The position numbers and the translations under genes were made by a program. 64,000 nucleotides of DNA from Gammaproteobacteria bacterium (GTDB taxonomy: Bacteria > Pseudomonadota > Gammaproteobacteria > Steroidobacterales > Steroidobacteraceae), in assembly GCA_016874235.1 (NCBI GenBank), contig VGUJ01000007.1:1-64000 (forward strand). Direction: 5' to 3'. Below, one piece after another: positions 52,318 through 60,890 of this stretch. Below the pieces are notes generated by a model. It saw nothing but the letters and a program-made list of their open reading frames with translations. It did not search any database and was not told the DNA's origin. Within the stretch, counting starts at the first letter, position 1, and every line of letters begins with the position of its first letter.

Positions 52318-53546
52318 TCCGCGGCGTCCTCACTCTCGATGTCGTTCGGACCTCGAGCACCCGCTTCTCGCTGCGTGACGCGCTGGCCTTCCTGCAGTCG
52401 ACGCATGATCTTGCTTGGGCCGACGATGATCTGGGTACCTTCGGTAATTCCGGACTCGATGGAATCCCATCGGTCGTCGGAGAGGCCGGTCACGATCGGC
52501 GTCTTGCGGGCGACGCCGCCGTCGCTACGCCAGACATAGCGTTTCACGACGTTTTTCTCAGGCGTCTCAGTGACGACGGCCTCTACAGGCACCGCGAGTT
52601 GACGCGACCCATCACCGAGATAAATGAGGGCGCGGGCGCTCATGCCTGACCGAAGCAGGAGATCTTGAGGTGCCTCGATGGCGAGGGTGACCTTGTACGA
52701 TCTTCCCTGACCGTCGACGGTCGGAGTGAGCGCGATTTTTTCGACCTTGCTCGGTAGTGCGGTATCGGGATAGGCCGCGGAGAACACATCCGCGCGTTGT
52801 CCCAGCGTGATCTTTGCGACATCCGCCTCGTCGACCTTGACCTCAGCCGTGATCGCCGACACGTCGGCGATTTTCATGAGCTGCGCTCCAGCGAGTGAGG
52901 CCGTCGAGGGAATGGCCACTTCGCCCACTTTGATCGGTAGCGAGACGATACGCCCGGCGATCGGCGCACGGATTTCGGTTTTCGCTCGCTGCTCTTTCGC
53001 ATCGCCGAGCACCGCAGTCGCACGTCGTAAGGCTTCTTCCGAGCTGCGTAGATCCGCTTCGGCAACAATAAATTGATTGCGGTCCTCGTCCAGGCGATTC
53101 TTATCGATGAGATTGGAGGCTGCGAGTTTCTGACTGCGCTCGTATTGTTGTTTACGTAAAGCAACGACGGCGCGTTGTCGATCGATGCTGATCCGATTCT
53201 GTCGAACGCTGGCTTCTTCGCGTGCGATGACGTTGTTGTAGGTTTCGGGATCGAGTCGCAACAGCAACTGACCTTGCGTCACGTTGGCGCCTTCTTCGAC
53301 CAAGATGATCGCTACGCGCGCCGTGACCTCGGCGGTCAGGTTGACCTCGGTTCGGTAAGCGAGTGTGCCAGAGGCCAAGATGCTCGGTCTGACGTCCTGT
53401 TGGCCGGCGGTGGCCAGGTCGACGGGGGTCGCGCCTGCACCCGAGAATTGTCGATAGAGCTGCCAGACGACGATGACGAGGACGAGGGCGCCGCCCACGA
53501 GCCATCGCTTATCGAGTTTTAAGTTTTTGAAGACGTTGATGTTCAT
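52314..53546 (-). CDS. MacA-like periplasmic adaptor (membrane fusion protein)
   Basis: Adaptor subunit of a tripartite export system, 410 residues. A single N-terminal membrane helix ([19 protein letters not shown], about residues 15-33) anchors it, followed by a lipoyl half-motif ([13 protein letters not shown]), a long coiled coil (about residues 105-195), the second lipoyl half ([17 protein letters not shown]) and beta-barrel and membrane-proximal domains. First gene of the adaptor-ATPase-permease operon. Substrates of MacAB relatives include peptides, siderophores and macrolides; none is indicated here. A promoter with an internal inverted repeat lies just upstream. Confidence 0.93.
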   Translation of the reverse strand: MNINVFKNLKLDKRWLVGGALVLVIVVWQLYRQFSGAGATPVDLATAGQQDVRPSILASGTLAYRTEVNLTAEVTARVAIILVEEGANVTQGQLLLRLDPETYNNVIAREEASVRQNRISIDRQRAVVALRKQQYERSQKLAASNLIDKNRLDEDRNQFIVAEADLRSSEEALRRATAVLGDAKEQRAKTEIRAPIAGRIVSLPIKVGEVAIPSTASLAGAQLMKIADVSAITAEVKVDEADVAKITLGQRADVFSAAYPDTALPSKVEKIALTPTVDGQGRSYKVTLAIEAPQDLLLRSGMSARALIYLGDGSRQLAVPVEAVVTETPEKNVVKRYVWRSDGGVARKTPIVTGLSDDRWDSIESGITEGTQIIVGPSKIMRRLQEGQRVTQREAGARGPNDIESEDAAE

Positions 53547-53571
53547 ATTCGGGCTCGGTTTGCAGGTGTTA

Positions 53572-53601
53572 TATTTACCTACAACAGTAAAACAGTGTCA
53601 A
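53572..53601 (-). promoter_or_regulatory. Promoter with internal operator for the MacAB-like operon
   Basis: Read on the minus strand, TTGACA (53596-53601), 18-base spacer and TAAATA (53572-53577) form a sigma70-type promoter. TTTAC-N8-GTAAA (53574-53591) is a perfect inverted repeat lying mostly in the spacer and overlapping the -10. This placement fits repression by a TetR- or PadR-like regulator not encoded nearby. Confidence 0.55.
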
Positions 53602-53671
53602 GGTGAGGAGGCGCATTGTGCCTGAAGGGCAGGTCGGTACACTCGGTCCGGACTCTAAAGAGGGCAAAGTC

Positions 53672-54079
53672 ATGAAAAGGTTCGTTTTTGTGGGGGTTGC
53701 AATGGCGCTGTTGTCCGCCTGCGGAACGGGGCCGTCGAGGCGTGATGAGCTGGACCTCAAGTACGTCGATTACGCGGGTGAGCCGGTCGATCAAATCCGC
53801 TCGATGAAGGGTATCGATGGGTGGACCCCGGTATCCCGCAACCAACTGGTGATTTGGACGGGCCACAACGAGGCTTGGCTGATCAAGGTTTGGGACGGAT
53901 GCATGAACTTGAGTTTCGCCAATGCCATTCAGGTCACCCAAACGGGCCGCACCATTACGCGGTTTGACAAGGTACTGGTGGAAAACGAGTCCTGTCCCAT
54001 CCTAGAAATGCGTCCGGTCGACGTCGCGCGCATGAAGGCTGATCGAAAAGCGGCCCGCGATACGGCGGTCAAACCCTGA
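53672..54079 (+). CDS. DUF6491-like lipoprotein
   Basis: Small lipoprotein of 135 residues. The start at 53672 is chosen since it gives a short lipoprotein signal MKRFVFVGVAMALLSAC with lipobox LSAC (Cys17); the longer track ORF would bury it. The mature domain contains SMKGIDGWTPVSRNQLVIWTGHNEAWLIKVWDGC and ENESCPILEMRPVD, matching the DUF6491 pattern, with two cysteines probably disulfide-bonded. Function unknown. It overlaps the gamma carbonic anhydrase gene by one base (TGATG), implying coupled translation. Confidence 0.82.
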   Translation: MKRFVFVGVAMALLSACGTGPSRRDELDLKYVDYAGEPVDQIRSMKGIDGWTPVSRNQLVIWTGHNEAWLIKVWDGCMNLSFANAIQVTQTGRTITRFDKVLVENESCPILEMRPVDVARMKADRKAARDTAVKP

Positions 54080-54600
54080 TGCTCTACTCGATCGGTGATC
54101 GTCGACCCGATATCGCGCCCGATGCCTACGTGGCGCCGTCGGCCGACGTGATCGGCAGCGTGCGGCTCGCGGAGGGCGCAAGCGTCTGGTTTCAGGTGGT
54201 GTTACGCGGTGATAACGACTGGATCGAGATCGGCTCAGGTACCAACGTTCAGGACGGTTCGGTCATTCACACGGATGAGGGTGTGCCAACGCGGCTTGGA
54301 GCGCGGGTGACCGTGGGTCATATGGCATTTCTGCACTGCTGTACGGTGGGCGATGAATCGATGATCGCCAATGGCGCCATGGTGCTCGATCGCAGCGTCG
54401 TGGGACGGCATTGCATCATCGCAGCGGGTGCGCTCGTGCCACCGGACAAAGAAATCCCGGACGGCAGCGTGGTGATGGGATCACCCGGAAAAATAGTGCG
54501 TGAGGTGACGGAGCGAGATCTCGCGCTCATTCGTGGCGCTGCAGCGAGCTACGCGCGACGGGCACAGCAGTATCGCGAGTCGCTCAAGGCGTATCCGTAG
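54079..54600 (+). CDS. Gamma-class carbonic anhydrase family protein
   Basis: Left-handed beta-helix protein of 173 residues built of hexapeptide repeats, trimeric in the family. The three zinc/iron ligands are His64 (SVIHTDEG), His81 and His86 (VGHMAFLHCC), spaced as in Cam and YrdA-type enzymes. Activity as carbonic anhydrase is uncertain, as many YrdA-like proteins show little; the catalytic acid loop of Cam is absent. It follows the DUF6491 lipoprotein gene in an overlapping pair and overlaps the convergent hydrolase by 17 bases. Confidence 0.92.
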   Translation: MLYSIGDRRPDIAPDAYVAPSADVIGSVRLAEGASVWFQVVLRGDNDWIEIGSGTNVQDGSVIHTDEGVPTRLGARVTVGHMAFLHCCTVGDESMIANGAMVLDRSVVGRHCIIAAGALVPPDKEIPDGSVVMGSPGKIVREVTERDLALIRGAAASYARRAQQYRESLKAYP

Positions 54601-55576
54601 GGATTTCTCGTGTGAATGCGAGGATCCAATCGCGTACTCGAGCGGTGTCGTTCGGCGCGAGCACGCGGCCTGCGAGCACATGATTCGACGGATCGCCGCT
54701 TGTTTCGACGGCGATGAGAGGTTTGATGGGGGCGCCGAGTCTCTGGTGGGCATCCAAGATTTTGTCGGGACTCACCACCCGATCGTTGGGTGAGTAGATG
54801 ATGAGTGTGGGTTGGCGAATGCTTTCGAGGGGAGAGTCACGGACTTCCCGAACGATCGCCATCATTGGCAGCAACGCCTGTGACGGATACTTCCAGATCC
54901 AGTATTTAGCTTGTTCAGCATTGTGCGGCGTCCATCGATATTCATCGCCGACGAGTCGTTCTAACAACTGAGCACCCCACGGGCCTGCGAGCAGCTCGCC
55001 CGATCTCGAGCGGGGTCCGAGATTAGGCGAGATGAGTACTTGCGCGACGATTGCCGAGGCATCCTCACGCTGGGCGAGCCACAAGGCGAGCGTACCGCCC
55101 GTCGAAGTGCCGACGACGATGACACGCTCACCGATGAGACGACCAATCGCCAGCGCCTCACGCGCGTCACGCAACCAATCGCTACCTCGGACCTCACCCA
55201 TGGCGAGCGGGTTGCGACCATGGCCGGTGAGTCGCGTGTAGAACACATTGGCGCCGAGCGCTTCACCGAGTTCGTCGCAGAGCGGATCGACTTCCTGGCG
55301 CGTGGCGGTGTAACCGTGCAGGTAAATGATGGACAGCGGAGTCCGACGTCGATCGGGATGCGCCCAACGAATATGTTTTTCCGTGCCGTCGACGACATCT
55401 CCATATCTTTGTTCGGACTCTTCCAGATAGCGTTCGAGCGCCTCGCTCTCGCGAGGGACGTCAATGGGCGCATCGCGCGTATCGAGCGCATGAACCGGGC
55501 CCACGACGTAGAGGAGGGCGGTCAGAGCGAGGACTGCGCCCAGCCCAAGTAACAAGCGGCGTATCATTGGCGACAT
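54584..55576 (-). CDS. Membrane-anchored alpha/beta hydrolase
   Basis: Alpha/beta hydrolase of 330 residues with an N-terminal membrane helix (LLLGLGAVLALTALLYVVG, about 6-24), so it probably faces the periplasm. LHGYTATRQEVDPLCDELGEALG contains the oxyanion loop, VVGTSTGGTLAL the nucleophile Ser, YSPNDRVVSPDKIL the Asp and GDPSNHVLAGRVLAPND the His. It resembles monoglyceride lipase or carboxylesterase-like proteins. Substrate unknown. It diverges from the bchO-like gene with only 21 bases between the start codons. Confidence 0.85.
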   Translation of the reverse strand: MSPMIRRLLLGLGAVLALTALLYVVGPVHALDTRDAPIDVPRESEALERYLEESEQRYGDVVDGTEKHIRWAHPDRRRTPLSIIYLHGYTATRQEVDPLCDELGEALGANVFYTRLTGHGRNPLAMGEVRGSDWLRDAREALAIGRLIGERVIVVGTSTGGTLALWLAQREDASAIVAQVLISPNLGPRSRSGELLAGPWGAQLLERLVGDEYRWTPHNAEQAKYWIWKYPSQALLPMMAIVREVRDSPLESIRQPTLIIYSPNDRVVSPDKILDAHQRLGAPIKPLIAVETSGDPSNHVLAGRVLAPNDTARVRDWILAFTREIPTDTP

Positions 55577-55597
55577 CGTACTTCAGTAGGGGATCTC

Positions 55598-56497
55598 GTG
55601 AGCAGTTTGCGGGCTCCGGATTGGGCGCGCGAAGGCGCTGATTGGCCCAACAGGGTGCACAGCCGTTTTATCGAGGCGGCGGGGCTTCGTTGGCACGTAC
55701 AAGACGCGGGAGAGGGGCCGGTTTGTCTGCTCGTTCATGGGACCGGAGCGTCCACGCATTCTTTTCGTGATCTCTTTCCGCGATTGACGCCTTTTTTTCG
55801 TGTCATCGCACCTGATCTTCCGGGGCATGGTTTCACTTCACGACCGCGGGACGATGTGGGGTTATCCCTCCGTGGCATGGTCGATGGCCTCGTTGAACTT
55901 CTGAACGTGCTCGGCGTCTCTCCGGCGCTCGTCGTCGGCCACTCGGCGGGCGCGGCGATTCTTTGTCGTGCCTGTCTCGACGGGAGTCTGCGCCCCTCGG
56001 AAATCATCAGTCTTAATGGCGCGCTGCTGCCGCTGTCGGGGTTCAAGCATCCTGCAGTCACACCGCTCATTCGTGCGATCGCCAGCAGCGATTGGGTGTC
56101 ACGTTTCTTTGCCCGACGACTGGAGTCGCCGAGCGAGGTCAGTCGGATGCTGGCGGCAACGGGATCAACGCTCGACCACGCGGGAATGGATCTTTATGGC
56201 CGGCTCTCTCGGTTTCCGTCCCATGCCGGTGCGGCCTTGACGATGATGGCCGTGTGGGATGTTCGACCCATTGAGCGAGAGCTGTCTCGACTCGACGTAC
56301 CGCTGACGCTCGTTGTGGGCGCGCGCGACCGCATGATCCTACCGGGGGAGGCCGCCCGAGTGCAGCGTCTGCTTCCGGCGGTCGAGGTGTTTCAGTACGC
56401 GGATCTGGGTCATCTTAGTCATGAAGAGCGACCTGATTTGATCGCTGAGCTCATCATCCAGCGCGCCCGCTCGAGGGGTCTGCGGATTCCATCCTGA
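55598..56497 (+). CDS. bchO: BchO-like alpha/beta hydrolase (magnesium chelatase accessory protein)
   Basis: Alpha/beta hydrolase of 299 residues that resembles BchO of purple bacteria, a gene normally placed after bchI-bchD and thought to assist magnesium chelatase in bacteriochlorophyll synthesis. The match is in layout and in phrases: RFIEAAGLRWHVQDAGEGPVCLLVHGTGASTHSF, IAPDLPGHGFTSRP, LVVGHSAGAAIL with nucleophile Ser, SLNGALLPLSGF and LGHLSHEERPDLIAELI with the His. Start is GTG. The bchI and bchD genes are not upstream; that side holds a divergent hydrolase. It precedes DUF3422 and crtI in the same direction, supporting a photosynthesis-related identity. Confidence 0.8.
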   Translation: MSSLRAPDWAREGADWPNRVHSRFIEAAGLRWHVQDAGEGPVCLLVHGTGASTHSFRDLFPRLTPFFRVIAPDLPGHGFTSRPRDDVGLSLRGMVDGLVELLNVLGVSPALVVGHSAGAAILCRACLDGSLRPSEIISLNGALLPLSGFKHPAVTPLIRAIASSDWVSRFFARRLESPSEVSRMLAATGSTLDHAGMDLYGRLSRFPSHAGAALTMMAVWDVRPIERELSRLDVPLTLVVGARDRMILPGEAARVQRLLPAVEVFQYADLGHLSHEERPDLIAELIIQRARSRGLRIPS

Positions 56498-56560
56498 GGG
56501 CGGTCGCGGTAAGGTAATCGCTTGCTGACGACGGTCTCTTGCTCTCGAGGTCAACACGAC

Positions 56561-57859
56561 GTGTCCCTGCCTGCCGTTCATCCGCTACGCGAAGAGCTAC
56601 ACGACGAAGTCCATGCGCGACCGCCGTTGCCGCTGCAATCGCCGTGTCGGGTCAGCTGTATTGCGTTGCTGTCGGGTAACGATGTCCGTCACGAAGAGTG
56701 GCGACTGCTTCGTGATCTCGGCGCACGTTTCGGTGTCGCAGTCGATGAAACGCCTGTGGCCTATCTGGCTGCGGATTTCGGTGCGTTTCGTCTGAAGTGG
56801 GAGCGACACACCGAGTTTTCACGATATATCTTCGTGGTGGATGGCGCGGCCGGCTCACCGTTCTCGCATGCAGCCATCGGCGTAGTGCCGAAGGAGTGGG
56901 TCGAGCAACTGCCGGGACGCACGATTTACGCCGGTCATTTCGAAGTGGTCGCTGCACGGGCTTGCGACGAACCTGACCTCGCGCGTCTCTCCAAAGAAAG
57001 CTTCGGTGATCGCCCTCTCGTCGGCTCTGAGATCGCCGATGATGCCGCCACCATCCTCACAGATTTTCGTATCGATGGGCAGGGCTACAGTCGAGCGCTC
57101 GTGGTCGATCGTGCCCTGAAGCCTGCTCAGGCGGGGCGTCTCGTGCAGGCGCTACTCGAAGTGGACATGTATCGCATGCTCGCGCTACTCGCGTTTCCGG
57201 TGGCGCGCGAATTGTCGCCCGTACTCTCTCGCAACGAGCAAGAGCTTGCCGAGATTGCGAACCAACTCGTCAAGGCTGACTCGACGATCGAACCCGAGTT
57301 GCTCGATCGACTGACCTCGCTACAGGCGCAGATCGAACGACTCGAAGCCGATCACCGCTACCGATTCAGTGCGGCGAGTGCGTATTTCGATATCGTCACG
57401 AGTCGCCTCAGCCAGCTTCGTGAACGACGTTGTGGTTCGCTGCAGACGTGGCAGGAATTCATGGAGCGACGACTCGCGCCGGCCATGAATACCTGCGAGG
57501 CGGCGATGACGCGGCTCGAGTCGCTCTCTCAGCACGCCACGCGCGCGACTCAATTGCTGTCGACACGTATCGGCATTACCCGGGAATCACAGAACCAACA
57601 GCTGTTGGAGTCGATGAATCAACGCGCAGCCGCGCAGTTGCGACTTCAGGCGACGGTCGAGGGACTCTCTGTAGCGGCGATCACCTACTACATCGTTGCG
57701 CTCATCAAAATTTTGGCTGATGGACTCGCCGAATCGGGGTGGCCGATCGATGCTGGCATCGTCACGGCGATCAGTATCCCGGTGGTGGGCGGCCTCGTGT
57801 TCACGGCCGTACGCAAAGTTCGACGCAGCGTGGTGCGACAGACGGGAGGCATGTCATGA
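56561..57859 (+). CDS. DUF3422 membrane-associated protein
   Basis: Protein of 432 residues (from GTG 56561; TTG at 56522 would add 13) in the DUF3422 family, function unknown. The N-terminus HPLREELHDEVHARPPLPL is the family hallmark. A long coiled-coil region (about residues 230-365) contains LLDRLTSLQAQIERLEADHRYRFSAASAYF, and two hydrophobic segments at the C-terminus (VEGLSVAAITYYIVALIKIL and IVTAISIPVVGGLVFTAV) anchor it in the membrane. CorA-like helices have a similar shape. Its stop overlaps the crtI start by ATGA, so it is coupled to carotenoid synthesis at least in expression. Confidence 0.87.
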   Translation: MSLPAVHPLREELHDEVHARPPLPLQSPCRVSCIALLSGNDVRHEEWRLLRDLGARFGVAVDETPVAYLAADFGAFRLKWERHTEFSRYIFVVDGAAGSPFSHAAIGVVPKEWVEQLPGRTIYAGHFEVVAARACDEPDLARLSKESFGDRPLVGSEIADDAATILTDFRIDGQGYSRALVVDRALKPAQAGRLVQALLEVDMYRMLALLAFPVARELSPVLSRNEQELAEIANQLVKADSTIEPELLDRLTSLQAQIERLEADHRYRFSAASAYFDIVTSRLSQLRERRCGSLQTWQEFMERRLAPAMNTCEAAMTRLESLSQHATRATQLLSTRIGITRESQNQQLLESMNQRAAAQLRLQATVEGLSVAAITYYIVALIKILADGLAESGWPIDAGIVTAISIPVVGGLVFTAVRKVRRSVVRQTGGMS

Positions 57860-59340
57860 CAGCAAAAAATCGCGCCATCGTCATCGGCAGTGGTTTCGGT
57901 GGATTAGCGGCCGCAGCCCGGCTCGGTGCGCGGGGCTATCGGGTCACGGTGCTCGAGAAGCTCGACGCGCCAGGCGGTCGTGCGTACGTATATCGGCAGG
58001 ATGGTTTTACCTTCGATGCCGGCCCGACCATCATCACCGCCCCTTATCTCTTTGCCGATTTGTGGAAGTTCTGCGGACGAAATATTTCAGACGATGTGAC
58101 CTTGAAAGCCATCGATCCGTTTTACGAGGTTCGGTTCGATGACGGCGATGTCTTCCGTTACACCTCCGATCTCGAGTCGATGCGCGAGCAGATCGCCCGT
58201 ATCGAACCAAGAGATGTAGAAGGGTTCAACCGTTTTCTCGGTGTCAGTAAAAAAATCTTCGAGGTGGCTTTCAAGGGGCAGGCAGAGCAGCCGTTCCATG
58301 ACATTGGCACGCTGCTACGAGCGGCCCCTGACCTCGTTCGCTTGGGCGGCTATCGCTCGGTGTTCCACGAGGTCAGTCGCTATTTTCACAGCGACAAGTT
58401 GAGGGTCTTGTTCAGCTTTCATCCTCTACTGATCGGCGGCAACCCGTTCACCACGACGGCGTACTACTGTCTGATCGCGCACCTCGAGCGGACGTATGGC
58501 GTTCATTACGCCGAGGGCGGGATGGGTGCGCTGATGCGAGGCATCGTGAAACTCGTCGAAACGCATGGAGGCGAGGTTCGCTGCAACGCGGAAGTCGCAG
58601 AGATTCTCGTTGAAAACGGCGCGGCAGTCGGAGTTCGACTCGTGAGCGGCGAGGAGATTCGCTCAGATATTGTGGTATCGAATGCGGATGCGGCCTGGAC
58701 TTACGGAACGCTGCTCGCCAAACACCCGCGACGCCGATGGACGGATTCCAAGCTCGCCCGATCGAGTTACTCGATGAGCCTGTTCGTGTGGTACTTCGGG
58801 ACAAGCCGGCGCTGGGATAACGTGTATCACCACACGATGGTACTGGGTCCGCGATATCGGGAATTGCTCGACGACATCTTCAAGCGAAAAGTGCTCGCCA
58901 AAGATTTCAGCCTCTATCTCCACCGACCGACCGCCAGCGACCCGTCGCTGGCGCCCCCGGGTTGTGACTCATTCTATGTTTTGGCGCCGGTGCCGCATTT
59001 GCAAAGCGGCACCGATTGGCGCGAGGAGGCCGAGCCGTATCGCGCAGCGGTACAGCGGCGCCTCGAAGAGACCATGATGCCGGGTCTTGGTGATTCGATC
59101 GTGACATCACACATGCTTACGCCCCTCGATTTCCGGGATCGCCTTTCGTCGGTGAACGGGGCAGCCTTCGCGATGGAGCCAAAACTCTTTCAGAGCGCGT
59201 GGTTCAGACCGCACAACAAGAGCGAAGAGGTCCGAGGTCTTTACCTCGTCGGTGCAGGGACTCATCCGGGGGCGGGTCTTCCAGGGGTGGTGTCCTCCGC
59301 CAACATCCTCGACCGGATCGTCCCCGATCCGCTCGACTAA
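57856..59340 (+). CDS. crtI: Phytoene desaturase CrtI
   Basis: FAD-dependent phytoene desaturase/isomerase converting colourless phytoene to neurosporene or lycopene, membrane-associated, 494 residues. The start at 57856 overlaps the previous stop; the 533-residue track ORF begins in the DUF3422 gene in another frame. FAD motif: AIVIGSGFGGLAAAARLGARGYRVTVLEK (7-35); family motifs PGGRAYVYRQDGFTFDAGPTIITAP and the C-terminal LYLVGAGTHPGAGLPGVVSSANIL. It is convergent with crtD, whose stop is only seven bases away. With CrtD it implies acyclic carotenoids of the spirilloxanthin or spheroidene type; crtB, crtC and crtF are not in the window. Confidence 0.94.
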   Translation: MTAKNRAIVIGSGFGGLAAAARLGARGYRVTVLEKLDAPGGRAYVYRQDGFTFDAGPTIITAPYLFADLWKFCGRNISDDVTLKAIDPFYEVRFDDGDVFRYTSDLESMREQIARIEPRDVEGFNRFLGVSKKIFEVAFKGQAEQPFHDIGTLLRAAPDLVRLGGYRSVFHEVSRYFHSDKLRVLFSFHPLLIGGNPFTTTAYYCLIAHLERTYGVHYAEGGMGALMRGIVKLVETHGGEVRCNAEVAEILVENGAAVGVRLVSGEEIRSDIVVSNADAAWTYGTLLAKHPRRRWTDSKLARSSYSMSLFVWYFGTSRRWDNVYHHTMVLGPRYRELLDDIFKRKVLAKDFSLYLHRPTASDPSLAPPGCDSFYVLAPVPHLQSGTDWREEAEPYRAAVQRRLEETMMPGLGDSIVTSHMLTPLDFRDRLSSVNGAAFAMEPKLFQSAWFRPHNKSEEVRGLYLVGAGTHPGAGLPGVVSSANILDRIVPDPLD

Positions 59341-59347
59341 GCATTCG

Positions 59348-60874
59348 TCATTCGAAATCTTTGACGATGCGTCGTGCTGCAACGCGGCCCGACAGCGTGG
59401 CCATCGGAACGCCGGGCCCGGGATGGACGGAGCCTCCCGCGAGATAGAGACCGGCGACGGCGGTCGTGGCGCCGGGGCGCGCGAAACTCGCAAACGGGCC
59501 GTGGTTGGCTCGGCCATACAGCGAGCCGCCCGTGCCCGGAAAAAGTCGATCGAAATCTTGGGGTCTCGTGATCAGACCATCACCGGCTCGGCGATCGATT
59601 CGAAGGCCGCATTGCTCGAGCAGGGTAAACGCCTCGCGTTCGACTCGGGCGAGGGTGGGGTCGTCGATGCCGCCCAAATCACCATCGGGGGGTGCATTCA
59701 CGAGCAGTAGCATGCGTTCGGGGGGTCGCGTCGTGTCGTCGCGTGAGCGCGGAGTCGCTGCGGCACCGCGGTCTTGTGCACACAGATAGACCGTTGGCGA
59801 GGCTTTGATGCGTCGACCTGTGAAGAGGCTGGTGAACTCCTCAGGGTACTGATCGCCAAAGAAGACGTTATGGTGTTCGAGATCAAACCCCTGTGTCGGA
59901 GCATGCAAACACCAAGTGACCGCGGAAAGTGCGCGATCATCGCGCGACATCGGCGTTCCGCCGCGGACAGCATCTTTCCCAAGTCGTCCTGAGGCAAGCG
60001 CATTGGCATCGCCGTTGAACACGACGGCATCGGTGGCGACGAACTCCCCGGTATCGAGTTGAACGCCGACGCAGCGACCGTCCTCAACGCGAATTTCCTC
60101 GACCGCAGTGCCGTAACGATAGGTGGCGCCTGCAGATTCGCCCAAAGACTGCAGGGCGTCGGCAATGCGACGCATACCGCCGCGGACGAGCCAGACACCC
60201 GATTGTTCGACGTGCGCGATCAGCATCAGCGTGGCGGGTGCCGCGAGCGGAGAGGAGCCGACGTAGGTCGAGTAACGCCCGAACAATTGACGCAAGCGCG
60301 GATCGCGGAAATGGGAACCCAAGGCGCTCCAAAGGCTCTGCCATGGCGGGGTACGAAGCATCGCCCAGAGACCGTCCTGGGAGAGTCCGCGGCGCGCGAG
60401 CGCGCTGATGAGTTCAAACTGCGAAGGCCGCGAGCGTCGCATGAAGGTGTCGACCAACGAGGCGTACACTGTTGCGCTTCGCGCACAAAAATCGCGATAC
60501 CCTCGAGCGTCGTGATCCCCGGAGAACTCGCGAATGGCCGCGCAAGATCGATCGAGATCGGCGTGAAGATCCAGTCGACTGCCGTCTGACCACGCATGGC
60601 GTGCGAGCACAGTGGCCGGGACAAGATCAAGGTGATCGTTCAGGCGCGCACCCGCATCGGCGAACAAACCTTCGAACACCCAACTCATCGTAAAGACAGT
60701 GGGGCCCGCATCGATCGCTGCATCACCGATCAGCACTTCGCGCATTTTTCCGCCAGCTTGAGCGGCTTTCTCAAATACGCTGACGCGGAATCCTTGATGA
60801 GCAAGATCGGTGGCCGCGGCGAGACCGCCCATTCCAGCGCCGACGATCGCGACGTGAGGTCTGTCTTGACGCAT
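59348..60874 (-). CDS. crtD: 1-hydroxycarotenoid 3,4-desaturase CrtD
   Basis: Carotenoid desaturase paralogue of CrtI, 508 residues from the ATG at 60874; the 575-residue track version reads upstream into the membrane-protein gene. The FAD motif VAIVGAGMGGLAAATDLAHQGFRVSVFEKA is followed by AGGKMREV, AIDAGPTVFTMSWVFEGLFADAGA and SVHPGPGVPMATLSGR, which distinguish CrtD (methoxyneurosporene dehydrogenase type) from CrtI. It adds the 3,4 double bond in hydroxylated or methoxylated carotenoids of purple bacteria. It follows an uncharacterised membrane protein by 16 bases on the same strand. Confidence 0.9.
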   Translation of the reverse strand: MRQDRPHVAIVGAGMGGLAAATDLAHQGFRVSVFEKAAQAGGKMREVLIGDAAIDAGPTVFTMSWVFEGLFADAGARLNDHLDLVPATVLARHAWSDGSRLDLHADLDRSCAAIREFSGDHDARGYRDFCARSATVYASLVDTFMRRSRPSQFELISALARRGLSQDGLWAMLRTPPWQSLWSALGSHFRDPRLRQLFGRYSTYVGSSPLAAPATLMLIAHVEQSGVWLVRGGMRRIADALQSLGESAGATYRYGTAVEEIRVEDGRCVGVQLDTGEFVATDAVVFNGDANALASGRLGKDAVRGGTPMSRDDRALSAVTWCLHAPTQGFDLEHHNVFFGDQYPEEFTSLFTGRRIKASPTVYLCAQDRGAAATPRSRDDTTRPPERMLLLVNAPPDGDLGGIDDPTLARVEREAFTLLEQCGLRIDRRAGDGLITRPQDFDRLFPGTGGSLYGRANHGPFASFARPGATTAVAGLYLAGGSVHPGPGVPMATLSGRVAARRIVKDFE

Positions 60875-60890
60875 CGAGGACGAGAGGCGC

